Positions 8,585-17,798 of a stretch of 64,000 nucleotides of DNA are shown here, piece after piece (position 1 is the stretch's first letter; each line of letters begins with the position of its first letter). This DNA comes from Alteromonas pelagimontana. Its GTDB lineage: Bacteria > Pseudomonadota > Gammaproteobacteria > Enterobacterales > Alteromonadaceae. Location of the stretch: positions 4,154,001 through 4,218,000 of the forward strand of contig NZ_CP052766.1 of assembly GCF_002499975.2 (NCBI RefSeq). Reading direction: 5' to 3'. Under the pieces are notes generated by a model. That model had not been told where the DNA came from. It made no database searches and worked only from the letters and a program-made list of their open reading frames with translations. Position numbers and translations under genes: made by a program.

Positions 8585-9409
8585 ATGGGTTGGAACAATC
8601 TTGTTTGGATAACGGGATTATTTTGTTTATTCATCAGTCACCATTGTGCAGGCGGCAGTTCTGACGCCCTTGTGTTGAACGGAAAGCTGACGCAGGGCAG
8701 TTTAATTCGGGCGCAGTTACCTGCTGGTAGTTCAGTGCAGCTGAATGGAAAACCAGTAGAAATGAATAATCAGGGTAAGTTTGTTTTTGGCTTTGAGCGT
8801 GAAGCTGATTTATCTCATACACTTAGCTGGACATTGCCAGATGGCTCTGAAGGCAAAAGGGAAATTACGTTAACGAAACGGGATTACGACATTCAGCGCA
8901 TTGATGGGCTTAAATCTACTATGGTTACGCCGCCAGATTCCGTCACCGCTCGTATTCGCAGTGACAGCGCTCGTGTGGCTAGTGCGCGTTCAAAAAAATC
9001 GGCTGAGGATGGCGTTTTTTCCGGCTTTATCTGGCCAGCGGAAGGGCCGATCAGCGGAGTATACGGTAGTCAGAGGATCCTAAACGGTGAGCCAAAGTGG
9101 CCGCATTATGGCGTGGATGTCGCAGGTCCTAAAGGTGCTTCAGTCGTTGCGCCAGCAGCAGGTGTTATTACCTTAGCCGAAGATCTCTATTATTCCGGCA
9201 ACACCATTATTCTTGATCATGGAATGGGCGTGTTTTCGACATTTTTACATCTGGATACTATGGCAGTAAAAGTAGGAGATGTACTTGATCAAGGGGCGTC
9301 AATCGGCACAATTGGAGAAACGGGCCGCGCAACTGGCCCGCATCTGGATTGGCGTATTAATTTAGGAACCCAGCGTCTGGATCCCGCCTTGCTGGTACCT
9401 GACAAATAA
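8585..9409 (+). CDS. M23 family metallopeptidase, exported
   Basis: Putative peptidoglycan endopeptidase of the LytM/M23 type. I choose the ATG at 8585 because GGAGA sits just upstream; the in-frame ATG at 8573 has no ribosome site. An uncleaved or weak signal segment (LVWITGLFCLFISHHCAGG) is followed by a beta-rich domain, then the M23 domain from about residue 150: HYGVDVAGPKG carries the first His/Asp ligands and TGPHLDWRINL the last. In that last motif the usual HLH reads HLD, a variant found in a subset of the family. Activity is therefore inferred, not assured. Confidence 0.83.
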   Translation: MGWNNLVWITGLFCLFISHHCAGGSSDALVLNGKLTQGSLIRAQLPAGSSVQLNGKPVEMNNQGKFVFGFEREADLSHTLSWTLPDGSEGKREITLTKRDYDIQRIDGLKSTMVTPPDSVTARIRSDSARVASARSKKSAEDGVFSGFIWPAEGPISGVYGSQRILNGEPKWPHYGVDVAGPKGASVVAPAAGVITLAEDLYYSGNTIILDHGMGVFSTFLHLDTMAVKVGDVLDQGASIGTIGETGRATGPHLDWRINLGTQRLDPALLVPDK

Positions 9410-9433
9410 TCGTAGCCGATTGAACGCTACCAG

Positions 9434-11227
9434 CTAAAGCCCTAGCCATTTTTGCACTTTTGTTTTGTCATAAATGGTGAGGTAGCATACATCTTTGTGA
9501 GCAGCCCGAACGGGAAGCGAAAGCGTAATTAATCGTCCTTCCCGTAATACACTTAACGATAAAGCCGGTTTGTCAGTGGCTTCCAGTAAACGGTGTAGTA
9601 ACCCGTCGGTAGCCTGCCATCCTTCCAGCGCAATGATGCGGTCATTGACTTGCAATCCGGCTTCACTGGCTGCAAGGCCCTCTTTTACCTGCGTTACCGT
9701 TACCCCGGTTTCAGCCGCTTTTAATGTTGCGCCCAGCTGGCGTTTTGGCGCAGAGGCATTCGGCGGCGTTCCTCCTTTGTCCGACGCGCCTTGTTTCACT
9801 CGATAATGTAAGCTTACACCAACTGACGGTAACCAGTTTTCGAGCGGAACATCGTCGGTGCCATAGGTCACTTTCTCTAGGTAGCCGCTAACATCAATAT
9901 CAAAGTGCTCGCGGCATATGTCTGCAATAATCTCATCTGGTGTACCAGATTCATCTTTGCCATATTGATCCCACAGGATTTGCATAACCGAATCAAGTGA
10001 ATACTGACCTTTTGATTCCTGTCTCAGCAGAAGATCCAAACCCAACGCGATAATGCCGCCTTTCAAATAGTAACTTACAATGTGATTGACGCTACTGGCA
10101 TCCTGCTTGTAAAAGCGCGTCCAGGCGTCGAAGCTGGAAGCAGCCGCACTTTGTTTAAGGCGTCCGGGGGTTTGTTGTAAACGGGTAAGATTCTGGCCGA
10201 GGATTTCCAGGTATTTTTCCGGCGAAATGGTACCTACCCGTACCAGCGCCAGGTCGTCATAGAAGCTAGTGAAGCCTTCATATATCCATAGCTGGTCAGT
10301 GTATACTTCTGCAGAAAGATCTGGCGTCACCATGACATCCGGTTTAATTCGTTTTACATGCCAGGTGTGAAACAATTCATGGCTGCATAAACTTAAAAAG
10401 GTAATGTAGCCGTCAGTTTTATTTGAACTTTCTCCTACTTGTGGCAAGTCAAAGCGCGGATAGAGCAGGGCAGTGGAGCTACGGTGCTCAAGCCCTCCAA
10501 AACCGGTGTCGCTGAGCAAAGTTATAAACAGATACCGCGATATTGGCGCTGGCTTGGAAAACAGCTTCAGATGGTGAGCGCAGATGGGCTTCAGATCTTC
10601 GCCAATTCTTGCCAGATCGGTGCCCGTGCTGCCGCTGAATAACAGTACAAATTCTACACCGTCAACGGTTATTGATGTCGTGGTACAGTTACCTATAAAT
10701 ACAGGATGATCGATGGCTTCGTCATAATCTTCGCATGTATAGCAGTAATGTCCCTGGGAATTCGACGGCGCCTCGGTCATGGCGGTATATACCTGCCAGT
10801 CAGGCTGGTTTTGCGGAGGCCGTATTGCAACCTCGCAACGCAAATCGGTATGGCCGTCTACTGCAAGAAAAAGACTGGTGCCGTTAAAAAACCCGTATTC
10901 GTCACTCAGGTAAGCCGAGCGTACTGATAAATCAAACGCGTAAACCTGATAAGTCACTGTCACTGCCTGACTGTCTGATTTTACCTGCCAGCGCTGCTTA
11001 TCCAGTTTTACCACCTCCAGCGCTTCTTCATTCTCTCCAACTGCTGAAAGAGCGACGACGTTTCTGGCAAATTCACGAATCATATAACTGCCAGGGATCC
11101 AGGAGGGTACGCTAAGTACGAGAGAAGAATCTGGCAACGCAGGAATTGCCATGGTTATGCCAAAAAGATGATCGGCCTGAGAAATTACACTCACGGAATA
11201 AGAAACAGAAGACATTTCAGTAGTCAT
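9434..11227 (-). CDS. M61 family aminopeptidase with PDZ domain
   Basis: Glycyl-aminopeptidase-like metalloprotease of about 598 residues. The zinc motif is HELFH in LCSHELFHTWHVKR, and the downstream Glu comes from IYEGFTSFYDD. An N-terminal beta domain includes PSWIPGSYMIREFARNV, a hallmark of M61, and a C-terminal PDZ domain (VTQVKEGLAASEAGLQVNDRII) ends the protein. The start is uncertain: 11227 (MTTEMSSV) and 11215 (MSSVSY) are the plausible sites, and an upstream extension to 11278 looks non-coding. No signal peptide is evident. It is divergent from the PilZ gene. Confidence 0.9.
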   Translation of the reverse strand: MTTEMSSVSYSVSVISQADHLFGITMAIPALPDSSLVLSVPSWIPGSYMIREFARNVVALSAVGENEEALEVVKLDKQRWQVKSDSQAVTVTYQVYAFDLSVRSAYLSDEYGFFNGTSLFLAVDGHTDLRCEVAIRPPQNQPDWQVYTAMTEAPSNSQGHYCYTCEDYDEAIDHPVFIGNCTTTSITVDGVEFVLLFSGSTGTDLARIGEDLKPICAHHLKLFSKPAPISRYLFITLLSDTGFGGLEHRSSTALLYPRFDLPQVGESSNKTDGYITFLSLCSHELFHTWHVKRIKPDVMVTPDLSAEVYTDQLWIYEGFTSFYDDLALVRVGTISPEKYLEILGQNLTRLQQTPGRLKQSAAASSFDAWTRFYKQDASSVNHIVSYYLKGGIIALGLDLLLRQESKGQYSLDSVMQILWDQYGKDESGTPDEIIADICREHFDIDVSGYLEKVTYGTDDVPLENWLPSVGVSLHYRVKQGASDKGGTPPNASAPKRQLGATLKAAETGVTVTQVKEGLAASEAGLQVNDRIIALEGWQATDGLLHRLLEATDKPALSLSVLREGRLITLSLPVRAAHKDVCYLTIYDKTKVQKWLGL

Positions 11228-11339
11228 AAAGGAATCACGTATACAGAACATGCCACTATGATGCATGACCAACAACACTTTGTCAGTATAAGAAAAGTAT
11301 GCTTATATAAACCTATTCGCAAGCGGTACATACGACGTT

Positions 11340-12020
11340 ATGGAAAGCCAACAACAAGCGGGACTCTGTCACGAAGATTTACAGTGTTTAAAAGGGTTGA
11401 TTCCGGGATCCAGCGTCGACCTTCAGATTACTACGCCAACAGCGCCGAAGCGCGTAAAGACGCAGTACATTGGCATGGACATTCCCAATGGCGTAATGTT
11501 TCAGATTCCCATAAACCCGCGGTGGAGTTTTGTACGTGATTTGCTGGTTCCCGGCAATACCATCATTGTTCGTTATGTGCTGGAAGGTGAAACCGGACAG
11601 GTCATTGCTTTTCGCGTTAAGGTTATCCGGCTTATGTCCAAACCGTTCAGTATGTTGATCACCACCTTTCCCCGTTCGATCCAAACCATTGGCTTACGCT
11701 CGGAAAAGAGAAATCAGCCGGGCATTGCCGTGGATATTGTTGCCGAAGGCCTCGCCGCCTCAGAAGCGGTGAGTGGGGTCATTGTCGATGTATCGACCAA
11801 AGGATGCCGGGTGGCGCTACCGATAAACCAGCAGTGCCCGCAGCTGGAAAACAACAATTTATTAACATTGCACTATAAACTCGAAGGAGAACCTATTACT
11901 ATTACCGGACAAATTAAAAATAAAACTCAGGAAGCCGGTCATCTGTATTATGGAATTCAATTTGATGAAGACCAGCCCGCAGTCGAGATATTACTGGAAA
12001 GGCATATTCTAATTGAATAG
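11340..12020 (+). CDS. PilZ-domain flagellar-brake-type protein
   Basis: A 226-residue protein with two beta-barrel domains: an N-terminal YcgR-like domain (about residues 10-110) and a C-terminal PilZ domain (about 115-220). The c-di-GMP contact motif is visible as an Arg-rich LRSEKRNQPG followed by VDVSTKGCRV (D-x-S-x-x-G). Such proteins bind c-di-GMP and adjust flagellar motor or surface functions. No flagellar genes are nearby, so the target is unknown. It is divergent from the M61 peptidase gene. Confidence 0.85.
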   Translation: MESQQQAGLCHEDLQCLKGLIPGSSVDLQITTPTAPKRVKTQYIGMDIPNGVMFQIPINPRWSFVRDLLVPGNTIIVRYVLEGETGQVIAFRVKVIRLMSKPFSMLITTFPRSIQTIGLRSEKRNQPGIAVDIVAEGLAASEAVSGVIVDVSTKGCRVALPINQQCPQLENNNLLTLHYKLEGEPITITGQIKNKTQEAGHLYYGIQFDEDQPAVEILLERHILIE

Positions 12021-12070
12021 CTGCGCTCAATGCTGACTGACACAATAGTAATGTCTTAAGGAGATAGCCC

Positions 12071-12532
12071 ATGCGACAGATAGAAAGGTTATTAACCCAA
12101 TATTCCCATAGTCATCAAAATCGTACCAATATCATGATTCACGCTGTTGCTGTGCCTAGCATTTACTTTGTAACGCTAGGGCTGATCTGGTCTATCCCCG
12201 TTCCTCAGTGGCTTGCGCAGGCAGATGTGACCTGGGCCCACATTATCGCACTGCCTGTTCTGTATTATTATTTTCTGCTTTCTGGCCCAATCGGAGCAGC
12301 AATGACGCTTCTGACCATTATCGCATTTGGCGGAATCTCGTTGCTGGAAATGATGCATATTCCCGTCTGGCAGTTCTGTGTAATATTGTTTGTGATCATG
12401 TGGATGTTGCAGTTCGTGGGCCATAAAATTGAAGGCAAAAAGCCTTCTTTCACGCAAGATTTGCGATTTTTGTTAGTCGGCCCGGCGTGGTGGTGGGTAC
12501 ATTGGCTGAAGCGGTTAAATATCAGCTATTAA
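12071..12532 (+). CDS. Mpo1-like (DUF962) integral membrane protein
   Basis: A 153-residue protein with four hydrophobic segments. It opens with YSHSHQNRTNIMIHAVAVPSI, where the H-x3-N...H pattern is the DUF962/YGL010w signature, and has a second cluster, FVGHKIEGKKPSF. Yeast Mpo1 is an iron-dependent dioxygenase acting on 2-hydroxy fatty acids; whether the bacterial members do the same is not established. AAGGAGAT at 12058-12065 is a good ribosome site for the ATG at 12071. Confidence 0.85.
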   Translation: MRQIERLLTQYSHSHQNRTNIMIHAVAVPSIYFVTLGLIWSIPVPQWLAQADVTWAHIIALPVLYYYFLLSGPIGAAMTLLTIIAFGGISLLEMMHIPVWQFCVILFVIMWMLQFVGHKIEGKKPSFTQDLRFLLVGPAWWWVHWLKRLNISY

Positions 12533-12676
12533 TCGGCAGACGGGAAGGTATGCGTTTACCGTTAAATAATAACCATTGATGGTGCGATAAGCCGTATAAG
12601 GGTTACGACCAAAGCAGCCATAGCCCTGATAAATATGCGTATAATTGTGGATTAATAATAAATAAACGGTAGCAAC

Positions 12677-13753
12677 GTGAGCAGTCGCTGGCAACGTCTT
12701 TTTGAGAGTAACGAACGTCTGTTTTGGACGCTGCACAGCGCAGGCTGGGCAGGTTTCGCTCTAATCTATTATATTGGCTCATTTCTTCATGATGTTCGCC
12801 CTATTTGGGTTTTTATAATTCTGCTGAACGCCTACGCAGGATGGCTCCTAACCATTCCCTTACGTTTTGTATTTCAGTGGACCCGCAAGCTGCCCCCGTT
12901 AAAAATGATTATCACGGTAGTATTTGCCTGCTACATCGTCGCTCTTGTGTGGGCAGTGGTGAAAAATATTAATTACTGGGAGATATACAAACACGGTTAC
13001 CGTCCCGAAGCCTGGTACATGTATTTCACTAACACGATTAACTCGCTGATAATGATAGGCTGTTGGAGCGGTGTGTATTTTGGTATTAAAAACTTTCAGA
13101 TGTTACAAAAAGAGAAGCAAAATGCCCTCAAAGCCAGCACGATGGCGCACCAGGCGCACATTAAGATGTTGCGCTATCAGCTCAACCCCCATTTCCTTTT
13201 TAACACGCTTAATGCTATTTCCACGCTTATTCTGCTAAAGGAGAATGATATCGCAGAGGCTATGGTCTCGCGACTCAGTGATTTTCTACGGTATTCATTA
13301 GATAACGACCCCATAAAGCGTGTTCCTCTGGGACAGGAAATCAAGGCGCTAAGACTATATCTGGAAATAGAAAAAGTTCGCTTTGACGACAGGCTGGAAG
13401 TGAACTGGGATATTGATGAACGATGTGAAAACGCCCTGGTTCCGAGTATGATCTTGCAACCTATTATTGAAAACGCTGTCAAACACGCCATATCTAAAAT
13501 GGAGCAGGGCGGTAGAATAGCCATATCTGCTCGCACCTTTGGGAATGATTTATTGATGGATGTCGCCGATAACGGCCCTGGAGCAGATATCAGAGACGGC
13601 CAGTTGAGTCGAGTGAATGGCGTGGGGCTGGTAAATATCAGAGAAAGACTGCAGTCGCTATATCACCGGAATTTTGCCTTTTCTATAGAGCATAACCAGC
13701 CTTCAGGTGTTAGAGTACGGCTTCGCATCCCTTATGAAATAAAAGACGCATGA
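12677..13753 (+). CDS. LytS/YehU-type sensor histidine kinase
   Basis: Membrane sensor kinase of 358 residues with a GTG start. Four hydrophobic segments occupy the first 145 residues. The His_kinase domain has the phosphoacceptor HPHFLFNTLNAIST near residue 174, and the ATPase part has NAVKHAIS (N-box) and VADNGPGAD (G1). It overlaps the LytTR regulator gene by 4 bases, forming a co-translated two-component pair. The signal is unknown. Confidence 0.92.
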   Translation: MSSRWQRLFESNERLFWTLHSAGWAGFALIYYIGSFLHDVRPIWVFIILLNAYAGWLLTIPLRFVFQWTRKLPPLKMIITVVFACYIVALVWAVVKNINYWEIYKHGYRPEAWYMYFTNTINSLIMIGCWSGVYFGIKNFQMLQKEKQNALKASTMAHQAHIKMLRYQLNPHFLFNTLNAISTLILLKENDIAEAMVSRLSDFLRYSLDNDPIKRVPLGQEIKALRLYLEIEKVRFDDRLEVNWDIDERCENALVPSMILQPIIENAVKHAISKMEQGGRIAISARTFGNDLLMDVADNGPGADIRDGQLSRVNGVGLVNIRERLQSLYHRNFAFSIEHNQPSGVRVRLRIPYEIKDA

Positions 13754-14583
13754 GCATGAGTGAGCAAAAAATTAAAACTGTTGTAGTAGATGATGAACCG
13801 TTAGCACGCAAAGGGCTGCGAACCAGGCTTGAACGTCACGCTGATATTGAAGTGGTAGCAGAATGCCAAAATGGCGTTGATGCGGTGAGCGTGATATCAA
13901 AATTGCGTCCGGATCTTGTTTTTTTAGACATTCAGATGCCGGGGCTAAACGGCTTTCAGGTGATCCATAAACTGCGTGAACTCCATCAGCCGATCCCGTT
14001 AATCGTGTTTGTTACGGCATATGACAGTTATGCCATTAAAGCGTTCGATGTTCACGCACTGGACTATCTACTCAAGCCCGCTGACGATGAACGTCTGCGT
14101 GAAACGCTGGTAAAAGTCAGGAATTATTTTGGTAATCAACATCAGGATGAGCAGTCCCGTAAACTGGTAGATCTTGTTGCTGACCTTACGGGCGATGACT
14201 GCGAAGAAATTCTGCGTAAGCTTGCGAACGGTGAAGCGATTGAAACTAATCCTTATCCTGATGTTTTAGCGATAAAAGATGGCTCTGAGGTAACACGCGT
14301 TGCCGTGCAGGATATCCAGTGGATTGATGCTGCTGGTGATTATATGTGTGTACATGCTCTTGATGGTATGCACATTATGCGTAAAACCATGAAAGAGCTT
14401 GAGCAGGAACTTAATCCTCAATGGTTTGTGCGCGTTCATCGCTCGGCTATTGCTAACATTCGATTTGTAAAAAAGCTGGTGAGTCATATTAGCGGCGAAT
14501 ACCATTTGATTTTACAAAATGATACAGAATTAAAGGTGAGTCGCAGCCATCGTGACAAAGTAAAAGCGGCGATGAAAATGTAG
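13750..14583 (+). CDS. LytTR-family response regulator
   Basis: A 277-residue regulator. Its receiver domain (about 8-125) has the acidic pocket VVDDEP, the phosphoacceptor VFLDIQMPG and the Lys in YLLKPADD. Its LytTR DNA-binding domain (about 170-275) has WIDAAGDYMCVH and FVRVHRSAIANI. It starts within the end of the upstream kinase gene, so the two form a pair. A perfect hairpin begins directly after the stop codon. Confidence 0.95.
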   Translation: MSMSEQKIKTVVVDDEPLARKGLRTRLERHADIEVVAECQNGVDAVSVISKLRPDLVFLDIQMPGLNGFQVIHKLRELHQPIPLIVFVTAYDSYAIKAFDVHALDYLLKPADDERLRETLVKVRNYFGNQHQDEQSRKLVDLVADLTGDDCEEILRKLANGEAIETNPYPDVLAIKDGSEVTRVAVQDIQWIDAAGDYMCVHALDGMHIMRKTMKELEQELNPQWFVRVHRSAIANIRFVKKLVSHISGEYHLILQNDTELKVSRSHRDKVKAAMKM

Positions 14584-14612
14584 CACACTGCCGCTAACTT
14601 AGCGGCAGTGTG
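14584..14612. terminator. Perfect hairpin after the LytTR regulator
   Basis: CACACTGCCGCTAA and TTAGCGGCAGTGTG are exact reverse complements separated by one base, giving a 14-bp potential stem immediately after the stop codon. It is followed by A residues on the + strand rather than a T-run, so it is a strong structure but not a textbook intrinsic terminator for the upstream operon. Confidence 0.6.
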
Positions 14613-14643
14613 AAAAAACTGTTCCCATAGCCTTTCTGGTGCT

Positions 14644-14673
14644 TATTGCTTGCTGGTAGAGGGGCAAGCAATA
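14644..14673. terminator. Second hairpin between the convergent regulator gene and pfkA
   Basis: TATTGCTTGC at 14644-14653 pairs with GCAAGCAATA at 14664-14673 around a 10-base loop. It lies between the convergent ends of the LytTR gene and pfkA, so it may stop transcription from either side. There is no U-tract on either strand. Confidence 0.45.
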
Positions 14674-14712
14674 GCGACGCATCAACATTCGTCTGATTTT
14701 TCTGAGTAAGCG

Positions 14713-15711
14713 TTACGCGTAACGATTATTCATCAGGCTTTCCATGGTCGAGACGGTAAATTCATCCAGCGGCTTCCTCTTCTGCCAGGTGCTGGGAAGC
14801 GGGACTTTCACAGGTTTACCGTGACATTCACCAATCATAATTCCGGATATATCACTGCCTACTAAAGATACCGCATAGGCACCTAAGCGGGTGGCAAGCA
14901 GACGATCCTGGCTTACCGGCGAGCCGCCCCTTTGAACATGACCAAGAATTACCGGTTTCACTTCAGATTCTGTTAATTTTGTCAGTTGTTCAGCCAGATC
15001 GTTTACACCTTTAGGCCACAGGTTTTCCGCCAGCACAATAATGTAGCTCACATCGCCGCGCTCTCTACGGCGCTTGGTAAGCTGTTGCATTATCGCTTCA
15101 AGTGTCTGCTCCTCGCTTTCAAAAAGTTCGGGTAAAATGACATAATCTGCAGCAGAGGCCAGCGCTGCGTTCAAGCCGAGAAACCCAGCGCGGCGCCCCA
15201 TGACCTCTACCAAAAAGATCCGTTCGAAAGAATCGGCGGTATCGCGTACCTTATCAATAGAGGTTACTGCGGTTTCAATAGCCGTGTGGTAGCCGATAGT
15301 GACATCGGTGCCCTGAATATCATTGTCAATCGTACCGGGCAGCCCAAGAAGTTGACCCTCCCAGAATTGGCTTAAATGCACCGCTCCGCGAAAGGAACCA
15401 TCACCGCCGATTATAATTAACGTATCAACTTCAAGCTGGCGAAGATTGTCTGCTGCACGCTTCGCTTCCTCGCGTCCTTCAAATTCTTTACATCGCGCAC
15501 TGCGTAACATAGTGCCGCCTTGCTGAATGAGGTTATGCACCGAGCGGCCATCTAACAGACGATACTCCTGATGAAGCAAACCATTGAAACCGTGCATATA
15601 GCCGAGCACCGAATAATCTGCCCGTTCGCAGGCAAGTACAATCGCTCTAATACATGCATTCATGCCAGGCGCGTCGCCGCCTGATGTCAAAACGGCTACT
15701 TTCTTTGTCAC
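14713..15711 (-). CDS. pfkA: ATP-dependent 6-phosphofructokinase
   Basis: Committing step of glycolysis. The 332 residues and motifs are those of group A PFK: TSGGDAPGMNA at the N-terminus, IIIGGDGSFRGA (GGDGS, which favours ATP over pyrophosphate), PGTIDNDIQGTD containing the catalytic Asp, and VEVMGRRAGFLG. It is a monocistronic minus-strand gene whose upstream region (15712-15956) is shared with the divergent lipoprotein gene. Confidence 0.93.
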   Translation of the reverse strand: MTKKVAVLTSGGDAPGMNACIRAIVLACERADYSVLGYMHGFNGLLHQEYRLLDGRSVHNLIQQGGTMLRSARCKEFEGREEAKRAADNLRQLEVDTLIIIGGDGSFRGAVHLSQFWEGQLLGLPGTIDNDIQGTDVTIGYHTAIETAVTSIDKVRDTADSFERIFLVEVMGRRAGFLGLNAALASAADYVILPELFESEEQTLEAIMQQLTKRRRERGDVSYIIVLAENLWPKGVNDLAEQLTKLTESEVKPVILGHVQRGGSPVSQDRLLATRLGAYAVSLVGSDISGIMIGECHGKPVKVPLPSTWQKRKPLDEFTVSTMESLMNNRYA

Positions 15712-15956
15712 AAATGGTAACCTTTTATTAATTGATAATCCGTGCTTTCAAAGTACATTGAAAGTTACCTGATGTCGCTGCGCTGATCCATCAGCCCCCG
15801 AGTCCCGAACTAAGCATGGCAGATGAATAAAAAACTTCCAGTGTCGCAGCGTCCAGAATTTGTGTATATCACAGCTTGTTCAATTGCGGTGATTTCCCGA
15901 ACTTTTTTACTTCCCAAACGATTAATAAGATTCAAAATATTACTTAAGGACAAGTT

Positions 15957-16805
15957 ATGAAGAACCTGTTGATGGGGCTAGGGCTGATGTTTTTAGCCGG
16001 TTGCTCATCCAAGCTCGCGTATAATAATCTTGATTGGCTGGTTTACTGGTACATGGATGATTACATCGAACTTAACGATGCTCAGGAAAAAGCCTTTGAT
16101 AAAAAGCTTTCTGGCTGGTTGGACTGGCATCGCTCTCAGGAACTTCAGAAATATATTGAGCAATTAAAAACATTACGAACGGACGTAGAGAACGATAATC
16201 TTACTGAGAGCCAGTTATTAAAACATCTGAGTGAAGCCACAGATCATTGGCACAGGGTGAGGAATAAGCTGGCGCCACAACTGGCCGCAATGGCAGAAAA
16301 ACTTGAAGATGAGCAGGTAATTCGTTTATTTGCAGCTCTGGAAGCGGATAACAAAGAAGAAGAGGAAGAGCTGCAGGAGTTGTTAGAAGAGTCTGAGGAG
16401 GAACAGGCTAAAGACCATCTGGAGGACATGGAGGAAGATATGGAAGAAAGGCTGGGAGATTTAACCCACGAGCAGAAAGCCATTATTGCGCGTTTTTCGC
16501 CTCGTTTTACATCTACCCATGCAGAATGGTTGCAGTATCGGCGGGATACTCAACAAGCCGCGCGCAAACTTTTTGCGACGCGCCAGAGCAACCCTGACTT
16601 TGTCGCCGATCTCACCTATGTTATGACCCACCCTGATGAATATCGTAGTGAAAGCTATCAGCAACATCGGGCGCAAAACCGCGAACTCTACGCTCAAATG
16701 GCAGCTGCTATCGCCAAAACGTTAACGCCGGAGCAAAAGCACAAGCTCTTACGCGAGATTAACGATACTATCAGTGACTTTGAAGGCTTTCAGCAAGATG
16801 ATTGA
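15957..16805 (+). CDS. DUF6279 family lipoprotein
   Basis: Lipoprotein of unknown function. The signal peptide ends in the lipobox FLAGC (Cys about residue 16). The conserved LDWLVYWYMDDYIELNDAQ segment directly after it is the DUF6279 signature. The rest is helical, with a strongly acidic patch near residues 125-165 (EEEEELQELLEESEEEQ) and a basic, Gln-rich C-terminal part. AAGGACAA precedes the ATG at 15957. Outer-membrane anchoring is inferred from the lipobox. Confidence 0.85.
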   Translation: MKNLLMGLGLMFLAGCSSKLAYNNLDWLVYWYMDDYIELNDAQEKAFDKKLSGWLDWHRSQELQKYIEQLKTLRTDVENDNLTESQLLKHLSEATDHWHRVRNKLAPQLAAMAEKLEDEQVIRLFAALEADNKEEEEELQELLEESEEEQAKDHLEDMEEDMEERLGDLTHEQKAIIARFSPRFTSTHAEWLQYRRDTQQAARKLFATRQSNPDFVADLTYVMTHPDEYRSESYQQHRAQNRELYAQMAAAIAKTLTPEQKHKLLREINDTISDFEGFQQDD

Positions 16806-16884
16806 ACGCCTAATGCCTTGAATAGTCTGGCGGGCGCTGAAGTTTTTGTCGCTGCAAACGTTCTGGTACAGTAGGGCGTCTCCA

Positions 16885-16971
16885 TAAGCTGAAAGCAGCG
16901 CCAATTGTTATTCGCAGCGGTGGCCTGTTGTCGCACATTATCGGTGTCCTGGCTTGTACGCTTTCAGCTTA
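16885..16971. repeat. 12-bp inverted repeat enclosing a 63-base segment
   Basis: TAAGCTGAAAGC at 16885-16896 and GCTTTCAGCTTA at 16960-16971 are perfect reverse complements in the 208-base gap before the NYN gene. The enclosed segment contains further short complementary GC stretches. It could be a structured leader RNA, a small RNA or a miniature inserted element; the sequence alone does not decide. Confidence 0.45.
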
Positions 16972-17013
16972 AGATGTACAACATTGGCAGAACAATAATA
17001 TTTAGGGCAAGTG

Positions 17014-17490
17014 ATGGAAAAAGTAGCACTATTCGTTGATGTACAAAATGTGTACTACACCTCCCGTGAAGCGTTCAGAAGACACTTTAATTACAATGCG
17101 TTTTGGCAAGAGGCTACTCAGGGTAGAGAAGTTGTAAAAGCCATAGCTTATGCCATAGATAAAGGTGATAAGAAGCAGCAGGAATTTCAGAACATACTTC
17201 GGGGAATTGGTTTTGAAGTCAAGCTGAAGCCTTATATTCAGCGCGCTGATGGCTCAGCGAAAGGCGATTGGGATGTGGGTATTACTATCGACGTTATGGA
17301 CTACTCGCAGGCTGTAGACACCGTCATTTTGGTTTCGGGCGACGGCGACTTTGATCTGCTTGCTGGTAGACTCACGCAGGACACAGATAAAAGGGTGGAA
17401 GTATATGGTGTTCCACAACTGACGGCTGCCTCTTTGGTAAATGCAGCCAGCCGGTTTATTCCCATCGATGAAACGTTGTTGTTGGGATAG
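17014..17490 (+). CDS. NYN-domain (LabA/DUF88-like) protein, putative ribonuclease
   Basis: A 158-residue protein of the PIN-like NYN fold. Acidic active-site positions are visible in ALFVDVQNVYY at the N-terminus, in DWDVGITIDVMDY and in ILVSGDGDFDLL. Members are thought to be metal-dependent RNases, but no target is known for this one. I use the ATG at 17014 with AGGG upstream; the GTG immediately before it is an alternative. The preceding non-coding region contains a 12-bp inverted repeat. Confidence 0.85.
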   Translation: MEKVALFVDVQNVYYTSREAFRRHFNYNAFWQEATQGREVVKAIAYAIDKGDKKQQEFQNILRGIGFEVKLKPYIQRADGSAKGDWDVGITIDVMDYSQAVDTVILVSGDGDFDLLAGRLTQDTDKRVEVYGVPQLTAASLVNAASRFIPIDETLLLG

Positions 17491-17798
17491 TTTGATAGCC
17501 GCTTATCCCGCACGGTTATTGGAAACTCACTTTTGCACATCGACAAGTGGAATATCATCCGCGACGTTTTTACAAGTGAATTTCCCCAAGTCACCGCCAT
17601 GAATAGGTTGTTCAGGGCTCGATCACTGGAAGGCAGAGAAAAGAGCGTTTTTCCAACAATATAGAACAAGGGAGCGTTTAAAGGCGAGCGATAGCCTGAA
17701 GTCTATCAGTTCGCTGATGAGCAATTAAACCCTAACCAGTTAAGAATGAGAGTCTAGTGCCAGCTGTAGTAGCTCAGCCGCACCTAATACTCAGATAG
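17491..17798. other. Intergenic region, no gene recognised
   Basis: About 308 bases lie between the NYN gene and the convergent response-regulator gene. I found no convincing coding sequence on either strand, no strong hairpin with a T-run and no match to the dispersed repeats of this window. Confidence 0.5.

Noticed and set aside
11160..11540. Separate gene overlapping the M61 start and the PilZ gene
   Set aside because: The frame has no family features and overlaps the PilZ gene, whose domain motifs are clear.
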